A stretch of DNA of 64,000 nucleotides from an uncultured Bacteroidales bacterium (GTDB taxonomy: Bacteria > Bacteroidota > Bacteroidia > Bacteroidales > UBA932). The first letter of the stretch is position 1; each line of letters starts with the position of its first letter. This document shows, in pieces, positions 8,804-17,864 of the stretch. A program made the translations under genes and the position numbers. Below the pieces are notes generated by a model. It worked only from the letters and a program-made list of their open reading frames with translations. It did no database searches and had not been told where the DNA came from. Location of the stretch: the NCBI GenBank assembly GCA_944326325.1, contig CALVDQ010000007.1, positions 43,047 to 107,046 on the forward strand. The letters are read 5' to 3'.

Positions 8804-9455
8804 ATGTCGAAATACAGAATTTTAGTCACCCTTTCAGCCGCCATGCTCATGTCCTCGGCTGCACTCCATGCCCAAGTAACCGTCACACGGGAAGACAAGG
8901 CCCGGGCAGAAGCTCTTGTCTCGCAGATGACTCTCGATGAGAAGATCGGTATGATTGCCGGAGAACGGTCGTTCTATCTCCGAGGGGTGGAGCGTCTCGG
9001 TATCCCTGCCATCAGGATTGCCGACGGACCCCAGGGCGTAAGGAACAATACGAAAAGCACCCTCTATCCATGCGGTATACTTACCGCATCGACATGGAAC
9101 AGGGATCTTGCCTATGCCATGGGTGAAGGCCTGGGCCGGGATGCAAAGGCGCGCGGAGTGCAGATCATGCTCGGCCCGGGCGTGAACATCTACCGCGCCC
9201 CGATGTGCGGCAGGAACTACGAGTACATGGGCGAGGACCCCTACCTGACGTCCGAAACGGCAAAACACTATATCCTCGGGGTCCAGGACCAGGGAATCAT
9301 GGCTACAGTCAAGCATTTCGCGGCAAACAACCAGCTGGGCCGTCTTCAGCGATGTTGTCCCGGCTTCGGACGGGACCGTTATCCTGTCCGTGACAGGCGT
9401 GGACACGGGCAAGGCTGCCGACGGGAACCTTAATGCCCTTTCAATTACCTGGTAA
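8804..9455 (+). pseudogene. GH3 beta-glucosidase, 5' part fused to the tail of an unrelated gene
   Basis: The first ~178 codons are a clean GH3 start: Sec signal peptide (MSKYRILVTLSAAMLMSSAA), SQMTLDEKIGMIAGE, RIADGPQGVRN, GPGVNIYRAPMCGRNYEYMGEDPYL, then TVKHFAANNQ. A normal GH3 goes on for another ~550 residues including the nucleophile Asp. Here the frame runs only to a stop at 9433. From about 9340 to 9455 a different frame reads a good domain end (SDVVPASDGTVILSVTGVD, then NLNALSITW and a stop), the style of a C-terminal beta-sandwich module. The simplest reading is one internal deletion joining the 5' part of a GH3 gene to the 3' end of another gene, out of frame. The 209-residue product (8804-9433) lacks the catalytic Asp. 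Confidence 0.82.
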
Positions 9456-9510
9456 GGATACCTTGTTTCGCCGGATAATGATTGACGTAAATCAAATTCA
9501 ATTATATACA

Positions 9511-12492
9511 ATGAAAAGAATCAGAATCATTTTTGCGGGACTTCTGCTGCTGGCCGGTATGGCGGTACAGGCCAGAGCCCCGAAAGACACGGTCCGGATA
9601 CTTGCCATCGGCAACAGTTTTTCCCAGGATGCCGTGGAACAGAACCTTCATGAACTTGCCCGGGCGGACGGAATCCCCGTCATTATCGGCAATGCATATA
9701 TCGGAGGATGCTCCCTTGAACGCCATCTGGACAATTCCCGTACCGACGCCCCGGCGTATGCCTACAGGAAAATATCTGCCGAAGGCCGCAAGACCGAGAC
9801 CAGGGATGCCAGGCTGTCGGAAATCCTGTCCGACGAACAGTGGGACTATGTGAGCTTCCAGCAGGCGAGCCCCCTGTCCGGCAGGTTCGATACGTACGAG
9901 GAATTCCTGCCCGGACTTTTCCGGTATGTCAAGGCCCGCGTGCCGTCGGATGCCAGGTTCATGATGCACCAGACCTGGGCGTATGCACAGGATTCGCATC
10001 ATTCCGGGTTCGCGAACTATGAAAGAGACCAGATGAAGATGTATTCTGCGATAGTGGACGCCTACGACAGGGCTGCGCGTCTTGTCGGCATAAAGATCAT
10101 AATCCCGTCCGGTACTGCCATACAGAACGCCAGGACTTCCTTCATCGGCGACAGGATGGACAGGGACGGATATCATCTTGACCTGCTGTGGGGCAGGTAC
10201 ACGGCCGCCTGCGCCTGGTACGAGAAGATCTTCGGCAAGGTCCTCGGCAACAGCTATGCACCTCAGGGACTCACGGACGACTACAGGGAAGTCTGCCAGC
10301 TCTCGGCCGCAGAGGCGGTCAGGCATCCTGACGAGGTGACGGAAATAGATGTGGAGGAGCTTCCTGTCCTGTATCGGGACGCATCGGTGCCGGTGGATAC
10401 GAGAGTGGAAGACCTCATGTCCCGCATGACCCTTTCCGAGAAGATATTCCAGCTGAACCAGTATGTGCTCGGACGCAATGACAATGTGAACAATATCGGG
10501 GAGACCGTAAAGAACATTCCCGGCGAGATCGGCTCCCTCATATATTCCGGCGATGACGCCACCCTGCGCAACGCCATGCAGAAAAGGGCTGTGGAAAACA
10601 CCCGTCTCGGCATCCCGATACTTTTCGGATTCGATGTCATACATGGTTTCAGGACAATCTATCCGATACCTCTTGCCCAGGCTGCGTCCTGGAATCCGGA
10701 ACTTGCCGGCGAGGCCTGCCGCATGGCTGCCTGCGAAGCGTATTCCACAGGTGTGAACTGGACCTTCTCTCCTATGCTGGACATAGCCCGCGATGCACGT
10801 TGGGGAAGGATCGCCGAAGGCTACGGCGAGGATCCCTACCTGGCTTCCGTCTTCGGTGCGGCCACGGTCAGGGCATATCAGGGCGATGACCTTTCCAAGG
10901 AAAACAACATAGCCGCCTGTCTCAAGCATTTTGTCGGCTACGGCGCTTCCGAGGCAGGGCGTGACTACGTACCTACCGAGATATCCCGCCAGACACTCTG
11001 GGATACCTACCTCCCTCCGTTCGAAGCGGGTGTGAAGGCCGGGGCGGTCACCCTCATGAGTTCCTTCAACAATATCAGCGGCATCCCCGGTTCGGCCAAC
11101 AGCTATACCATGACCGAGGTCCTCAAGAAGAAATGGAACCATGACGGCTTCGTGGTGGCCGACTGGAACGCTGTAGAGCAGCTGATAAACCAGGGCCTTG
11201 CCTCCGGCAGGAAAGAGGCTGCGATGTATGCCATCAATTCCGGTCTGGACATGGATATGGTGGACAACTGCTATCAGGACTGCCTTGCCTCTCTCGTGGA
11301 TGAAGGCAAGGTGTCGATGGAAAGGGTCGACGATGCCCTCAGGCGTATCCTGAAGGTGAAGTTCATGCTTGGACTCTTCGAGAAGCCTTATACTGAGGAA
11401 AAGCCGCAGAGCGAGCGTTTCCTCCAGCCGGAAAGTCTTGCTACGGCCGAACGCATGGCCACGGAGACTTTCGTGCTCCTCAAGAATGAGGACTGCCTCC
11501 TCCCTCTGGAGAATCTTGATACGGTAGCCCTCATCGGACCTCTTGCCAGGAACCGCGAAGACCTTCTCGGCTCGTGGTACGCAAGAGGCAGGGGTGAAGA
11601 TGTGGTGAGCATCTATGACGGACTTTCATCGGCTTTGGACGGAAAAACGGAAATCGTTTATGCCGCAGGCTGCGGATTTGACGGGGAGGATACTTCCGGA
11701 TTCGCGGAAGCCGTATCGGCCGCCTCGTCTGCTGATGCCGTGATACTTTGTCTCGGGGAAAAGCGCAGCTGGAGCGGGGAGAACGCCTCCAGATCCACCA
11801 TAGCCCTTCCGGCCATCCAGGAAAAGCTCCTCGAAGCCGTGGCAGGGACAGGCAAGCCGGTGATCGTGCTCCTTGTCAACGGACGGTCCCTTGATCTTGT
11901 CCGCATAGAACCTCTTGCCGATGCGATACTGGAAATCTGGCAGCCTGGCGTAATGGCCGGTCCTGCGGTAGCCGGTACGCTTACCGGGAAATACAATCCG
12001 TCCGGAAAGCTTCCGGTCACCTTCCCGTACACGACAGGGCAGATACCTGTGTATTACAATCACCGGAACAGCGGAAGACGCGGGACACAGGGCCTGTACC
12101 AGGATATCCCGAGCACTCCAAAATACGAGTTCGGATACGGCCTCAGCTATACGGAGTTCGAATACGGCGACCTTACCGTATCATCCGATACGGTTTCTGC
12201 CGACGGCAGTCTCACTGCCAGCATCACCGTGAGGAATGCCGGGGATATGGACGGAAAAGAGACTGTACAGTGGTACATCTGCGACCCTTATTCATCAGTC
12301 ACCAGGCCTGTACGTGAACTGAAACATTTTGAGAAAAGACTGATACGTCAGGGTGACACCGCGACTTTCACTTTCGATATAGATCCGGAGAGGGACCTTT
12401 CCTTCGTTGACCATGAAGGGAACAGATTCCTGGAGCCGGGAGACTATTATATAATTGTAAAGGACCGCAAGGTCAGGATAACGGTAAGATGA
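9511..12492 (+). CDS. Bifunctional DUF4886 SGNH-type hydrolase / GH3 beta-glycosidase
   Basis: 993-residue secreted enzyme. The start at 9511 gives a proper signal peptide (MKRIRIIFAGLLLLAGMAV); the longer frame from 9433 adds a non-signal N-terminus. Residues ~30-285 are a DUF4886 domain with SGNH-hydrolase features: GNSFSQ (Ser nucleophile region) and the late DGYHLD with Asp and His. Residues ~295-993 are a full GH3: N-terminal barrel with MTLSEKIFQLNQ, FGFDVIHG, KHFVGYGASEAGRDY, nucleophile Asp about 551 in FVVADWNAV, the (alpha/beta)6 domain, and a C-terminal Fn3-like domain (FGYGLSYTEFEYGDL). The esterase-type domain may remove acyl groups before the GH3 acts. It is followed by a GH2 gene with no gap, so the two are co-transcribed. 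Confidence 0.9.
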   Translation: MKRIRIIFAGLLLLAGMAVQARAPKDTVRILAIGNSFSQDAVEQNLHELARADGIPVIIGNAYIGGCSLERHLDNSRTDAPAYAYRKISAEGRKTETRDARLSEILSDEQWDYVSFQQASPLSGRFDTYEEFLPGLFRYVKARVPSDARFMMHQTWAYAQDSHHSGFANYERDQMKMYSAIVDAYDRAARLVGIKIIIPSGTAIQNARTSFIGDRMDRDGYHLDLLWGRYTAACAWYEKIFGKVLGNSYAPQGLTDDYREVCQLSAAEAVRHPDEVTEIDVEELPVLYRDASVPVDTRVEDLMSRMTLSEKIFQLNQYVLGRNDNVNNIGETVKNIPGEIGSLIYSGDDATLRNAMQKRAVENTRLGIPILFGFDVIHGFRTIYPIPLAQAASWNPELAGEACRMAACEAYSTGVNWTFSPMLDIARDARWGRIAEGYGEDPYLASVFGAATVRAYQGDDLSKENNIAACLKHFVGYGASEAGRDYVPTEISRQTLWDTYLPPFEAGVKAGAVTLMSSFNNISGIPGSANSYTMTEVLKKKWNHDGFVVADWNAVEQLINQGLASGRKEAAMYAINSGLDMDMVDNCYQDCLASLVDEGKVSMERVDDALRRILKVKFMLGLFEKPYTEEKPQSERFLQPESLATAERMATETFVLLKNEDCLLPLENLDTVALIGPLARNREDLLGSWYARGRGEDVVSIYDGLSSALDGKTEIVYAAGCGFDGEDTSGFAEAVSAASSADAVILCLGEKRSWSGENASRSTIALPAIQEKLLEAVAGTGKPVIVLLVNGRSLDLVRIEPLADAILEIWQPGVMAGPAVAGTLTGKYNPSGKLPVTFPYTTGQIPVYYNHRNSGRRGTQGLYQDIPSTPKYEFGYGLSYTEFEYGDLTVSSDTVSADGSLTASITVRNAGDMDGKETVQWYICDPYSSVTRPVRELKHFEKRLIRQGDTATFTFDIDPERDLSFVDHEGNRFLEPGDYYIIVKDRKVRITVR

Positions 12493-12493
12493 T

Positions 12494-15013
12494 ATGGACA
12501 GGATGCGTACTTTGTTTTCTTTTCTTGCCGCAGCCGTGATATGCACCGGAGCTTATGCGCAGAGGACCGAGACATTGCTTGAAAAGGGATGGAAGTTTTC
12601 CAAAGGCGACTTTTCCGGCGCGGCCCTGGCCGGATTCGATGATTCCGCCTGGGAAACTGTGCGGATTCCGCATGACTGGGCCATTACCGGACCTTTCGAC
12701 AGGAACATTGACCTGCAGGAGGTCGCCGTGAAGCAGAACCTGGAGACAGAGGTCTCCCTGAAGACCGGAAGGTCCGGCGGCCTGCCTTACATAGGCACGG
12801 GCTGGTACCGGCGGACCATTTCCGTACCGGAAGGCAGCAATGCCGTCCTCCTGTTCGACGGGGCGATGAGCGAAGCGAGGGTCTACGTGAACGGGAAAGA
12901 GGTCTGCTATTGGCCTTATGGCTATAATTCGTTCTGGTGCGACATCACTGATGCCGTGCACGGCGGAGAGAACCTCCTGGCAGTAAGGCTGGAAAACAAA
13001 CCGTATTCGTCGAGGTGGTATCCCGGGGCAGGACTGTACCGGAATGTCCGTCTCATAGTCACCGGAAGTACACGCATTCCAGTGTGGGGAACGCGCATCA
13101 CCACACCTTCCGTGAGCCGTGAGCGTGCCGAGATTGACATGGAAACGGTCGTGGCCGGCGGCTCCGGCTCCGGAAATGCCAGGCTTGAAACGAGGATCTA
13201 CGATGCAGGAGGTGTCCAGGTGGCATCTTCTGCATCGGACGTGAGCCTTTCTCCCGGGGAGCAGACGGTAGGACAGACGTTCTCCGTGGAGAAACCGGAC
13301 CTGTGGTCCCCTGATTCCCCTGCACTGTACCGGGCCGTGTCCGAACTCCTGGATTCCGGAGGACGTACGCTTGACCGTTATGAGACAGTCTTCGGCATAC
13401 GCTCGATAGAATTCCGGCCTCATGAAGGGTTTTTCCTGAACGGGGAAAAGACCATGTTCAAGGGAGTCTGCAACCATCATGACCTGGGTCCGCTCGGGGC
13501 GGCCGTCAATGTTTCGGCCATCCGTCATCAGCTGGAGCTCCTGAAGGATATGGGCTGCAATGCCATAAGGACTGCCCATAATATGCCGGCCCCGGAACTT
13601 GTACGTCTGTGCGATGAAATGGGGTTCATGATGATGATCGAGCCTTTCGATGAATGGGACATAGCAAAGTGCCGGAACGGTTATCACCGGTTTTTCGATG
13701 AATGGGCCGAAAAGGATATGGTGAATATGCTCAGGAATTTTCGCAACCATCCGTCCGTGGTTATGTGGAGCATCGGGAACGAGGTCCCGACCCAGTGCGA
13801 CCCGTCCGGCCGCGAGGTGGCGGCTTTCCTGCAGGACATCTGCCACAGGGAAGACCCTACAAGGCCGGTAACCTGCGGAATGGACCAGGTGGACTGCGTG
13901 CTGGAGAACGGGTTTGCCGCCGTATTGGACATCCCCGGCATAAACTACCGGACTTTCCGCTACGGGGAAGTCTACCGCACTCTTCCGCAGGGGCTTGTTC
14001 TCGGTTCCGAGACATCGTCTTCGGTGAGTTCGAGGGGAGCCTACAAGCTGCCTGTCATGAAACGGTACGGCGCGGTGTACGAAGATCACCAGTGCTCGGC
14101 CTATGATGTGGAGTCCTGCCGCTGGGCGAACATCCCTGATGTGGATCTTGCCTTGTCGGAAGATTGCGGATGGCTGATGGGGCAGTTCGTCTGGACAGGG
14201 TTCGATTATCTCGGGGAACCCAGCCCGTATGATACCGATTCCTGGCCGAACCACAGTTCCATGTTCGGTATCATCGACCTTGCTTCCATACCGAAGGACA
14301 GATACTATCTTTACAGGAGCGTGTGGAATGACAGAGAACCGACCCTTCATGTCCTTCCCCACTGGAACTGGGAGGGGATGGAAGGCAGGAATGTCCCGGT
14401 TTTCGTGTACACGAGCTGGCCCGAGGCCGAACTTTTCATAAACGGCAGGAGTTTCGGACGTAAAAAGAAGTCCGGTACAGGGTATGCAATCCCTGTGGAC
14501 TCCGTGTATGTCTCGCTGTATGATTCATGCAAGGGGCTCGGGGATGTGAACGCTCCGGTGGAGTCGAGGTTCAGGCTCATGTGGCCTGAGGCGGTGTACG
14601 AGCCAGGGGAACTGAAGGTCGTGGCCTATGACGGCAACGGTCGCCAGGCAGCCGTCCGGACGGTCCGTACCGCAGGAGAGCCTTGCCGTATAGTACTCGG
14701 GACTTCTTCCGTTTCCCTGGAGGCGGACGGCAAGTCCCTGGCCTATATCACCGTTTCCGTGGCTGACAAGGACGGGAACCCGTGTCCGCTGGACAGCAGC
14801 CTCATACGGTTAAAGGTGTCCGGTGCCGGTACCTTCAAGGCGGCGGCCAACGGTGACCCGACGTGTCTGGAACCTTTCCATATCCCGCAGATGCATCTGT
14901 TCAACGGGAAGCTTACCGCTATAGTGTCTTCTTCGGAAACTCCCGGAGAGCTTGTATTCGAGGCCTCTTCCGACGGACTCGCACCTGCTTCGGTGACGAT
15001 AGATGTGAAATAG
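12494..15013 (+). CDS. GH2 beta-galactosidase-like glycosidase
   Basis: 839-residue secreted GH2. A signal peptide (FSFLAAAVICTGAYAQ) follows either ATG 12494 or 12503. Domain order: sugar-binding jelly roll (~20-200, with IPHDWAITGPF and GWYRRTISVP), Ig-like domain (~200-310), TIM barrel (~310-610), then two C-terminal Ig-like domains (DUF4982-type and a LEADGKSLAYITVSVADKDG invasin/Big1-type domain). Acid/base Glu about 430 in MWSIGNEVP; nucleophile Glu about 506 in LGSETSSS. The NxKG uronate motif seen in beta-glucuronidases is absent, so beta-galactosidase is more likely. It starts 2 bases after the DUF4886-GH3 gene. Confidence 0.92.
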   Translation: MDRMRTLFSFLAAAVICTGAYAQRTETLLEKGWKFSKGDFSGAALAGFDDSAWETVRIPHDWAITGPFDRNIDLQEVAVKQNLETEVSLKTGRSGGLPYIGTGWYRRTISVPEGSNAVLLFDGAMSEARVYVNGKEVCYWPYGYNSFWCDITDAVHGGENLLAVRLENKPYSSRWYPGAGLYRNVRLIVTGSTRIPVWGTRITTPSVSRERAEIDMETVVAGGSGSGNARLETRIYDAGGVQVASSASDVSLSPGEQTVGQTFSVEKPDLWSPDSPALYRAVSELLDSGGRTLDRYETVFGIRSIEFRPHEGFFLNGEKTMFKGVCNHHDLGPLGAAVNVSAIRHQLELLKDMGCNAIRTAHNMPAPELVRLCDEMGFMMMIEPFDEWDIAKCRNGYHRFFDEWAEKDMVNMLRNFRNHPSVVMWSIGNEVPTQCDPSGREVAAFLQDICHREDPTRPVTCGMDQVDCVLENGFAAVLDIPGINYRTFRYGEVYRTLPQGLVLGSETSSSVSSRGAYKLPVMKRYGAVYEDHQCSAYDVESCRWANIPDVDLALSEDCGWLMGQFVWTGFDYLGEPSPYDTDSWPNHSSMFGIIDLASIPKDRYYLYRSVWNDREPTLHVLPHWNWEGMEGRNVPVFVYTSWPEAELFINGRSFGRKKKSGTGYAIPVDSVYVSLYDSCKGLGDVNAPVESRFRLMWPEAVYEPGELKVVAYDGNGRQAAVRTVRTAGEPCRIVLGTSSVSLEADGKSLAYITVSVADKDGNPCPLDSSLIRLKVSGAGTFKAAANGDPTCLEPFHIPQMHLFNGKLTAIVSSSETPGELVFEASSDGLAPASVTIDVK

Positions 15014-15079
15014 CCCCGCCACGGGACCTTCCGGTATGGCCGCGGACCGATGAAACTTGAAAAATTTCTGATATGATTT

Positions 15080-15109
15080 TGAATATTAAAAAAATAAATC
15101 TACTTTTGC
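15080..15109 (+). promoter_or_regulatory. Consensus promoter of the HU gene
   Basis: TTG (15080-15082), 19 bases, TACTTTTG (15102-15109). Exact match to TTG-N19-TAnnTTTG, giving a leader of about 35 bases. Confidence 0.85.
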
Positions 15110-15152
15110 ACGAATTAGCGGATAAGTGTTTATTTTTTTAATATTTATAGCA

Positions 15153-15428
15153 ATGACAAAGGCAGAGATTGTAAACGAAGTCGCTAAGGCGACCGGAATT
15201 GAGAAAATCACGGTTCAGACTGTTGTAGAGGCGTTTATGGAGAGTGTAAAGGATTCTTTGGCAAAAGGCAATCCGGTTTATCTCAGGGGCTTCGGCAGTT
15301 TCATCATCAAGCACAGGGCAGAAAAGGCAGCCAGGAACATCAAGCAGAAGACTACCCTGACTATTCCTGCACACGATATCCCGGCTTTCAAACCGGCAAA
15401 AATTTTCATGAATATTGTTAAGAAATAA
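15153..15428 (+). CDS. HU-family DNA-binding protein
   Basis: 91-residue nucleoid protein that bends and compacts DNA as a dimer. The start at 15153 (MTKAEIVNEVAKATG) is chosen over an in-frame ATG at 15126 because the latter adds a hydrophobic stretch not found in HU and lies next to the predicted transcription start. The fold is visible: two N-terminal helices, VYLRGFGSFIIKHR at the beta saddle, the arm region, and IPAFKPAKIFMNIVKK at the end. It is followed within 20 bases by the gene for a basic ribosomal-type peptide, probably in one transcript. Confidence 0.95.
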   Translation: MTKAEIVNEVAKATGIEKITVQTVVEAFMESVKDSLAKGNPVYLRGFGSFIIKHRAEKAARNIKQKTTLTIPAHDIPAFKPAKIFMNIVKK

Positions 15429-15446
15429 TCGTTAAAACTTTTGATT

Positions 15447-15539
15447 ATGCCAAGCGGTAAGAAAAGAAAGAGACACAAGATGTCTACGCACAAGCGTAAA
15501 AAACGCTTGCGCAAGAACAGGCATAAGAAGAGAAAGTAA
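15447..15539 (+). CDS. AURKAIP1/COX24-domain small basic ribosomal-type protein (bS22-like)
   Basis: 30-residue peptide, MPSGKKRKRHKMSTHKRKKR followed by LRKNRHKKRK, with more than half Lys/Arg/His. This matches the very short AURKAIP1/COX24-domain proteins commonly annotated in Bacteroidota; the actinobacterial counterpart is the small-subunit ribosomal protein bS22. It lies between HU and RNase G. A role in the 30S subunit is inferred from family and composition, not shown here. Confidence 0.85.
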   Translation: MPSGKKRKRHKMSTHKRKKRLRKNRHKKRK

Positions 15540-15563
15540 TTTCTCGTCTGCCGAACATAAGGT

Positions 15564-15592
15564 GGTGTCGGGACGGCACCCCTTTGTTTTTT
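15564..15592 (+). terminator. Terminator after HU/small ribosomal-type gene
   Basis: Six-base-pair stem GGTGTC/GGCACC (one T-G pair), 5-base loop, then CCCTTTGTTTTTT. It separates this short operon from the RNase gene at 15618. Confidence 0.6.
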
Positions 15593-15617
15593 ATGGGGAA
15601 ACCTCTAATGATAATTA

Positions 15618-17174
15618 ATGGAGCCATCTGTAAAAGATCTTATTGTTGATGTAAATTCAACCGAAGTCTCGATAGCTCTGCTGGAAAACCACAAGCTTAT
15701 CGAACTCAACAAAGAGTCGAGCCAGGGCCACAACTTCTCCGTCGGGGACGTGTATCTCGGAAAGGTGAAGAAAATACTTCCGGCCCTGAATGCCGCCTTT
15801 GTGGATATCGGTGATGAAAAGGAGGCTTTCGTACATTATCTTGACCTGGGGCTGTATTTCAGCTCGTTCGACGAATTCGTGAGGAAGATCAACCCGAACA
15901 CGGACCACAAGGCCCTGTTTTCGAAAATCAAGATAGGTCCTGTCCTGCAGAAGGAAGGCCGTATCGAGAATGTCCTCACTCCCGGTCAGATGATGATTGT
16001 ACAGATAGTCAAGGAACCGATTTCCACGAAGGGGTCCCGACTGACTGCAGAAATTTCATTGGCAGGACGCAATATTGTCCTTCTCCCCTTTGCGGAAAAG
16101 GTGAGCGTATCCCAGAAAATATCGTCCAAAGAGGAAAAGCGGAGACTGGAGACCCTTGTCAGGAGCATCCTTCCGAAAAACTACGGGGCCATCATCAGGA
16201 CAGCTGCCGAAGGCAAGAACGCAGCCGTGCTCGATGCCGAACTGATGTCCCTTATAGAGAAATGGGAAGGTTCCTGGAAAAAGATCGCTCAGTCCAAGTC
16301 CATCCAGTTGCTGTTCACTGAATACAGCAAGACCACCACGGTCCTCAGGGACCTCCTGAACGATTCGTTTTCCAACATCTACATAAACAACGAATCGGTC
16401 TACGAGGAAGCGAGAAAATACATCTCGCTCATATCTCCCGAGCAGGAAAAGATTGTAAGGCTCTACAAGGAAGACCAGCCGATATTCGACCATTTCGAAG
16501 TCACAAGGCAGATCAAGAGCTCTTTCGGGAAGGTGGTGCCGATAAGGCAGGGTGCGTATCTTGTGATTGAGCACACTGAAGCATTGCACGTGATCGATGT
16601 CAACAGCGGTACACGTTCCAAGAACAAGGAACAGGAACAGAACACTTACGACATCAACTGCTTTGCCGCCGAGGAAATCGCCAGACAGCTCAGGCTCAGG
16701 GATATGGGCGGCATAGTGATAGTCGATTTCATCGACATGGAGAGCGTCGAGCACCGTAACCAACTCTTCAAGCACATGCAGGAGCTCATGTCCGGCGACA
16801 GGGCAAAGCACAACGTGTTGCCTCTCACGAAATTCGGACTCATGCAGATCACTCGCCAGAGGGTCCGGCCGGCCACTGAGATCAATACCACGGAAGTGTG
16901 CCCGGCCTGTCACGGAACCGGCAAGATCTCCTCGAGTCTTGTGATAGACGAGGCCATAGAACGGAAACTTTCATACTATGTTTCCGAGAAGGGTGTCACC
17001 TCCTTCATCCTCAAGACGAGCCCTATACTGGGAGCCTACCTTTCCCGGGGATTGTTTTCCATCATCGGGAAATGGAAACGGAAGTACAAATGCAAAATCA
17101 GGCAGGTGGAGGTCACGGACTTCACTGTCCTGCAGAATGAATTGTTTGATGAGAAGGGGAACAGGCTCGAATGA
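15618..17174 (+). CDS. rng: Ribonuclease G/E family endoribonuclease
   Basis: 518-residue RNase of the Rne/Rng family, single-strand-specific, acting in rRNA maturation and mRNA decay. The S1 RNA-binding domain is at residues ~35-125 (SVGDVYLGKVKKILPALNAA ... AFVHYLDLG). The catalytic DNase I-like region contains HVIDVNSGTRSKN, with the first metal-binding Asp, and GGIVIVDFIDM, with the second. The zinc-link motif CPACHGTGK follows at ~430. It lacks the long C-terminal scaffold of RNase E, so it is of the RNase G type. The stop codon lies inside a perfect terminator hairpin. Confidence 0.96.
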   Translation: MEPSVKDLIVDVNSTEVSIALLENHKLIELNKESSQGHNFSVGDVYLGKVKKILPALNAAFVDIGDEKEAFVHYLDLGLYFSSFDEFVRKINPNTDHKALFSKIKIGPVLQKEGRIENVLTPGQMMIVQIVKEPISTKGSRLTAEISLAGRNIVLLPFAEKVSVSQKISSKEEKRRLETLVRSILPKNYGAIIRTAAEGKNAAVLDAELMSLIEKWEGSWKKIAQSKSIQLLFTEYSKTTTVLRDLLNDSFSNIYINNESVYEEARKYISLISPEQEKIVRLYKEDQPIFDHFEVTRQIKSSFGKVVPIRQGAYLVIEHTEALHVIDVNSGTRSKNKEQEQNTYDINCFAAEEIARQLRLRDMGGIVIVDFIDMESVEHRNQLFKHMQELMSGDRAKHNVLPLTKFGLMQITRQRVRPATEINTTEVCPACHGTGKISSSLVIDEAIERKLSYYVSEKGVTSFILKTSPILGAYLSRGLFSIIGKWKRKYKCKIRQVEVTDFTVLQNELFDEKGNRLE

Positions 17175-17186
17175 GCTGTTCCCCTT
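17154..17186 (+). terminator. Terminator overlapping the RNase G stop codon
   Basis: Perfect 11-bp stem AAGGGGAACAG/CTGTTCCCCTT with an 11-base loop that contains the stop codon (17172-17174). The 3' tail is only weakly T rich, so it may act more as an RNA-stabilising end. Confidence 0.55.
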
Positions 17187-17208
17187 CCGGGTCTTGAAGA
17201 AGGGAGGT

Positions 17209-17640
17209 CTATTCCAGACGTTTGCGTACGAACCATGACTCGCCGAAGGATATTCCGAAAGTCAGTCCCAGCGAGCTTTCCGAAATGGTATTGCGGTTGA
17301 CGGCAGGGAAACTGTAGCGGTTGAAATTCAGAGACCAGTAGAAGGACGTGGCGTTGCGCAGGGGAAAGGACATCCCGGCGGAAACTCCCCAGTTCAGTCC
17401 GGGACTCCCGCTCGCGACGATATAGGAATCATCGACCGATGCCCCTGCCATGAACTTTATCCTTTTCCAGAGCGCCGGACATCGTATTTTCCCGGGACAT
17501 AGCTCAGTCCTACGGTTATCCTGTTCCTGTCCTTGAACCTGATGACGTCGGAGCCGCTGTCTATGGCGGAATACTGCTGGAAAGAGTAGTCTATGCCTAC
17601 GGTGAACTTTCTTACCTGCGGGGAGAATGCCGGCTCAGGA
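17209..17640 (-). pseudogene. C-terminal remnant of an outer-membrane beta-barrel-like protein
   Basis: The minus strand reads two pieces of one protein in different frames: RKFTVGIDYSFQQYSAIDSG ... RNRITVGLSYVPGKYD (about 17475-17625), and then ALWKRIKFMAGASVDDSYIV ... GISFGESWFVRKRLE to a stop at 17209. Alternating hydrophobic beta strands, with an end of the SWFVRKRLE type, fit an outer-membrane barrel. The frames switch between about 17472 and 17490, near the GATGTCCGG stretch, so there is a small indel. The 5' part is missing: it runs into a kelch-type fragment on the other strand near 17640. I cannot name the family. Confidence 0.7.
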
Positions 17641-17838
17641 AGGACCACGACCTGGGAATACGACCCTTCCGGGGACGTCTGGACGGAAAGGTCCTCCTTC
17701 GAGGCCGGGACACGCAGCGAGGCGGTAGGTTTTTCCCTTGACAACCGCGGTTTCGTGCTTACCGGGAAAAGCGGGACCTATCAGTATGACGATATGTGGG
17801 AATTCTTTCCTGGAGATGAACTCAACGAGAACGACTGA
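17641..17838 (+). pseudogene. C-terminal remnant of a kelch-repeat protein
   Basis: The plus strand reads TTTWEYDPSGDVWTERSSFE, then RSEAVGFSLDNRGFVLTGKS and YQYDDMWEF before a stop at 17838. This is a kelch/galactose-oxidase-type blade pair (WEYDP...W; aromatic-Gly-x-G; DDxWEF). No start and no earlier blades remain. It lies head-to-head with the outer-membrane protein remnant, as expected if one deletion removed the facing 5' parts of two divergent genes. Confidence 0.68.
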
Positions 17839-17864
17839 CACTCTGTCATAATGTCATTGCACCG

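Noticed and set aside
9433..9510. N-terminal extension of the DUF4886-GH3 protein by 26 codons
   Set aside because: It has no signal features and overlaps the end of the chimeric GH3 frame. ATG 9511 starts a proper signal peptide.
14195..14215. Word GGTTCGATT, which resembles a tRNA T-loop
   Set aside because: It lies inside the GH2 gene in frame, and no acceptor stem or other arms fit. I saw no tRNA or rRNA gene anywhere in the window.
15126..15152. Earlier start of HU (MFIFLIFIA...)
   Set aside because: It adds a hydrophobic stretch not found in HU proteins and begins beside the predicted transcription start.
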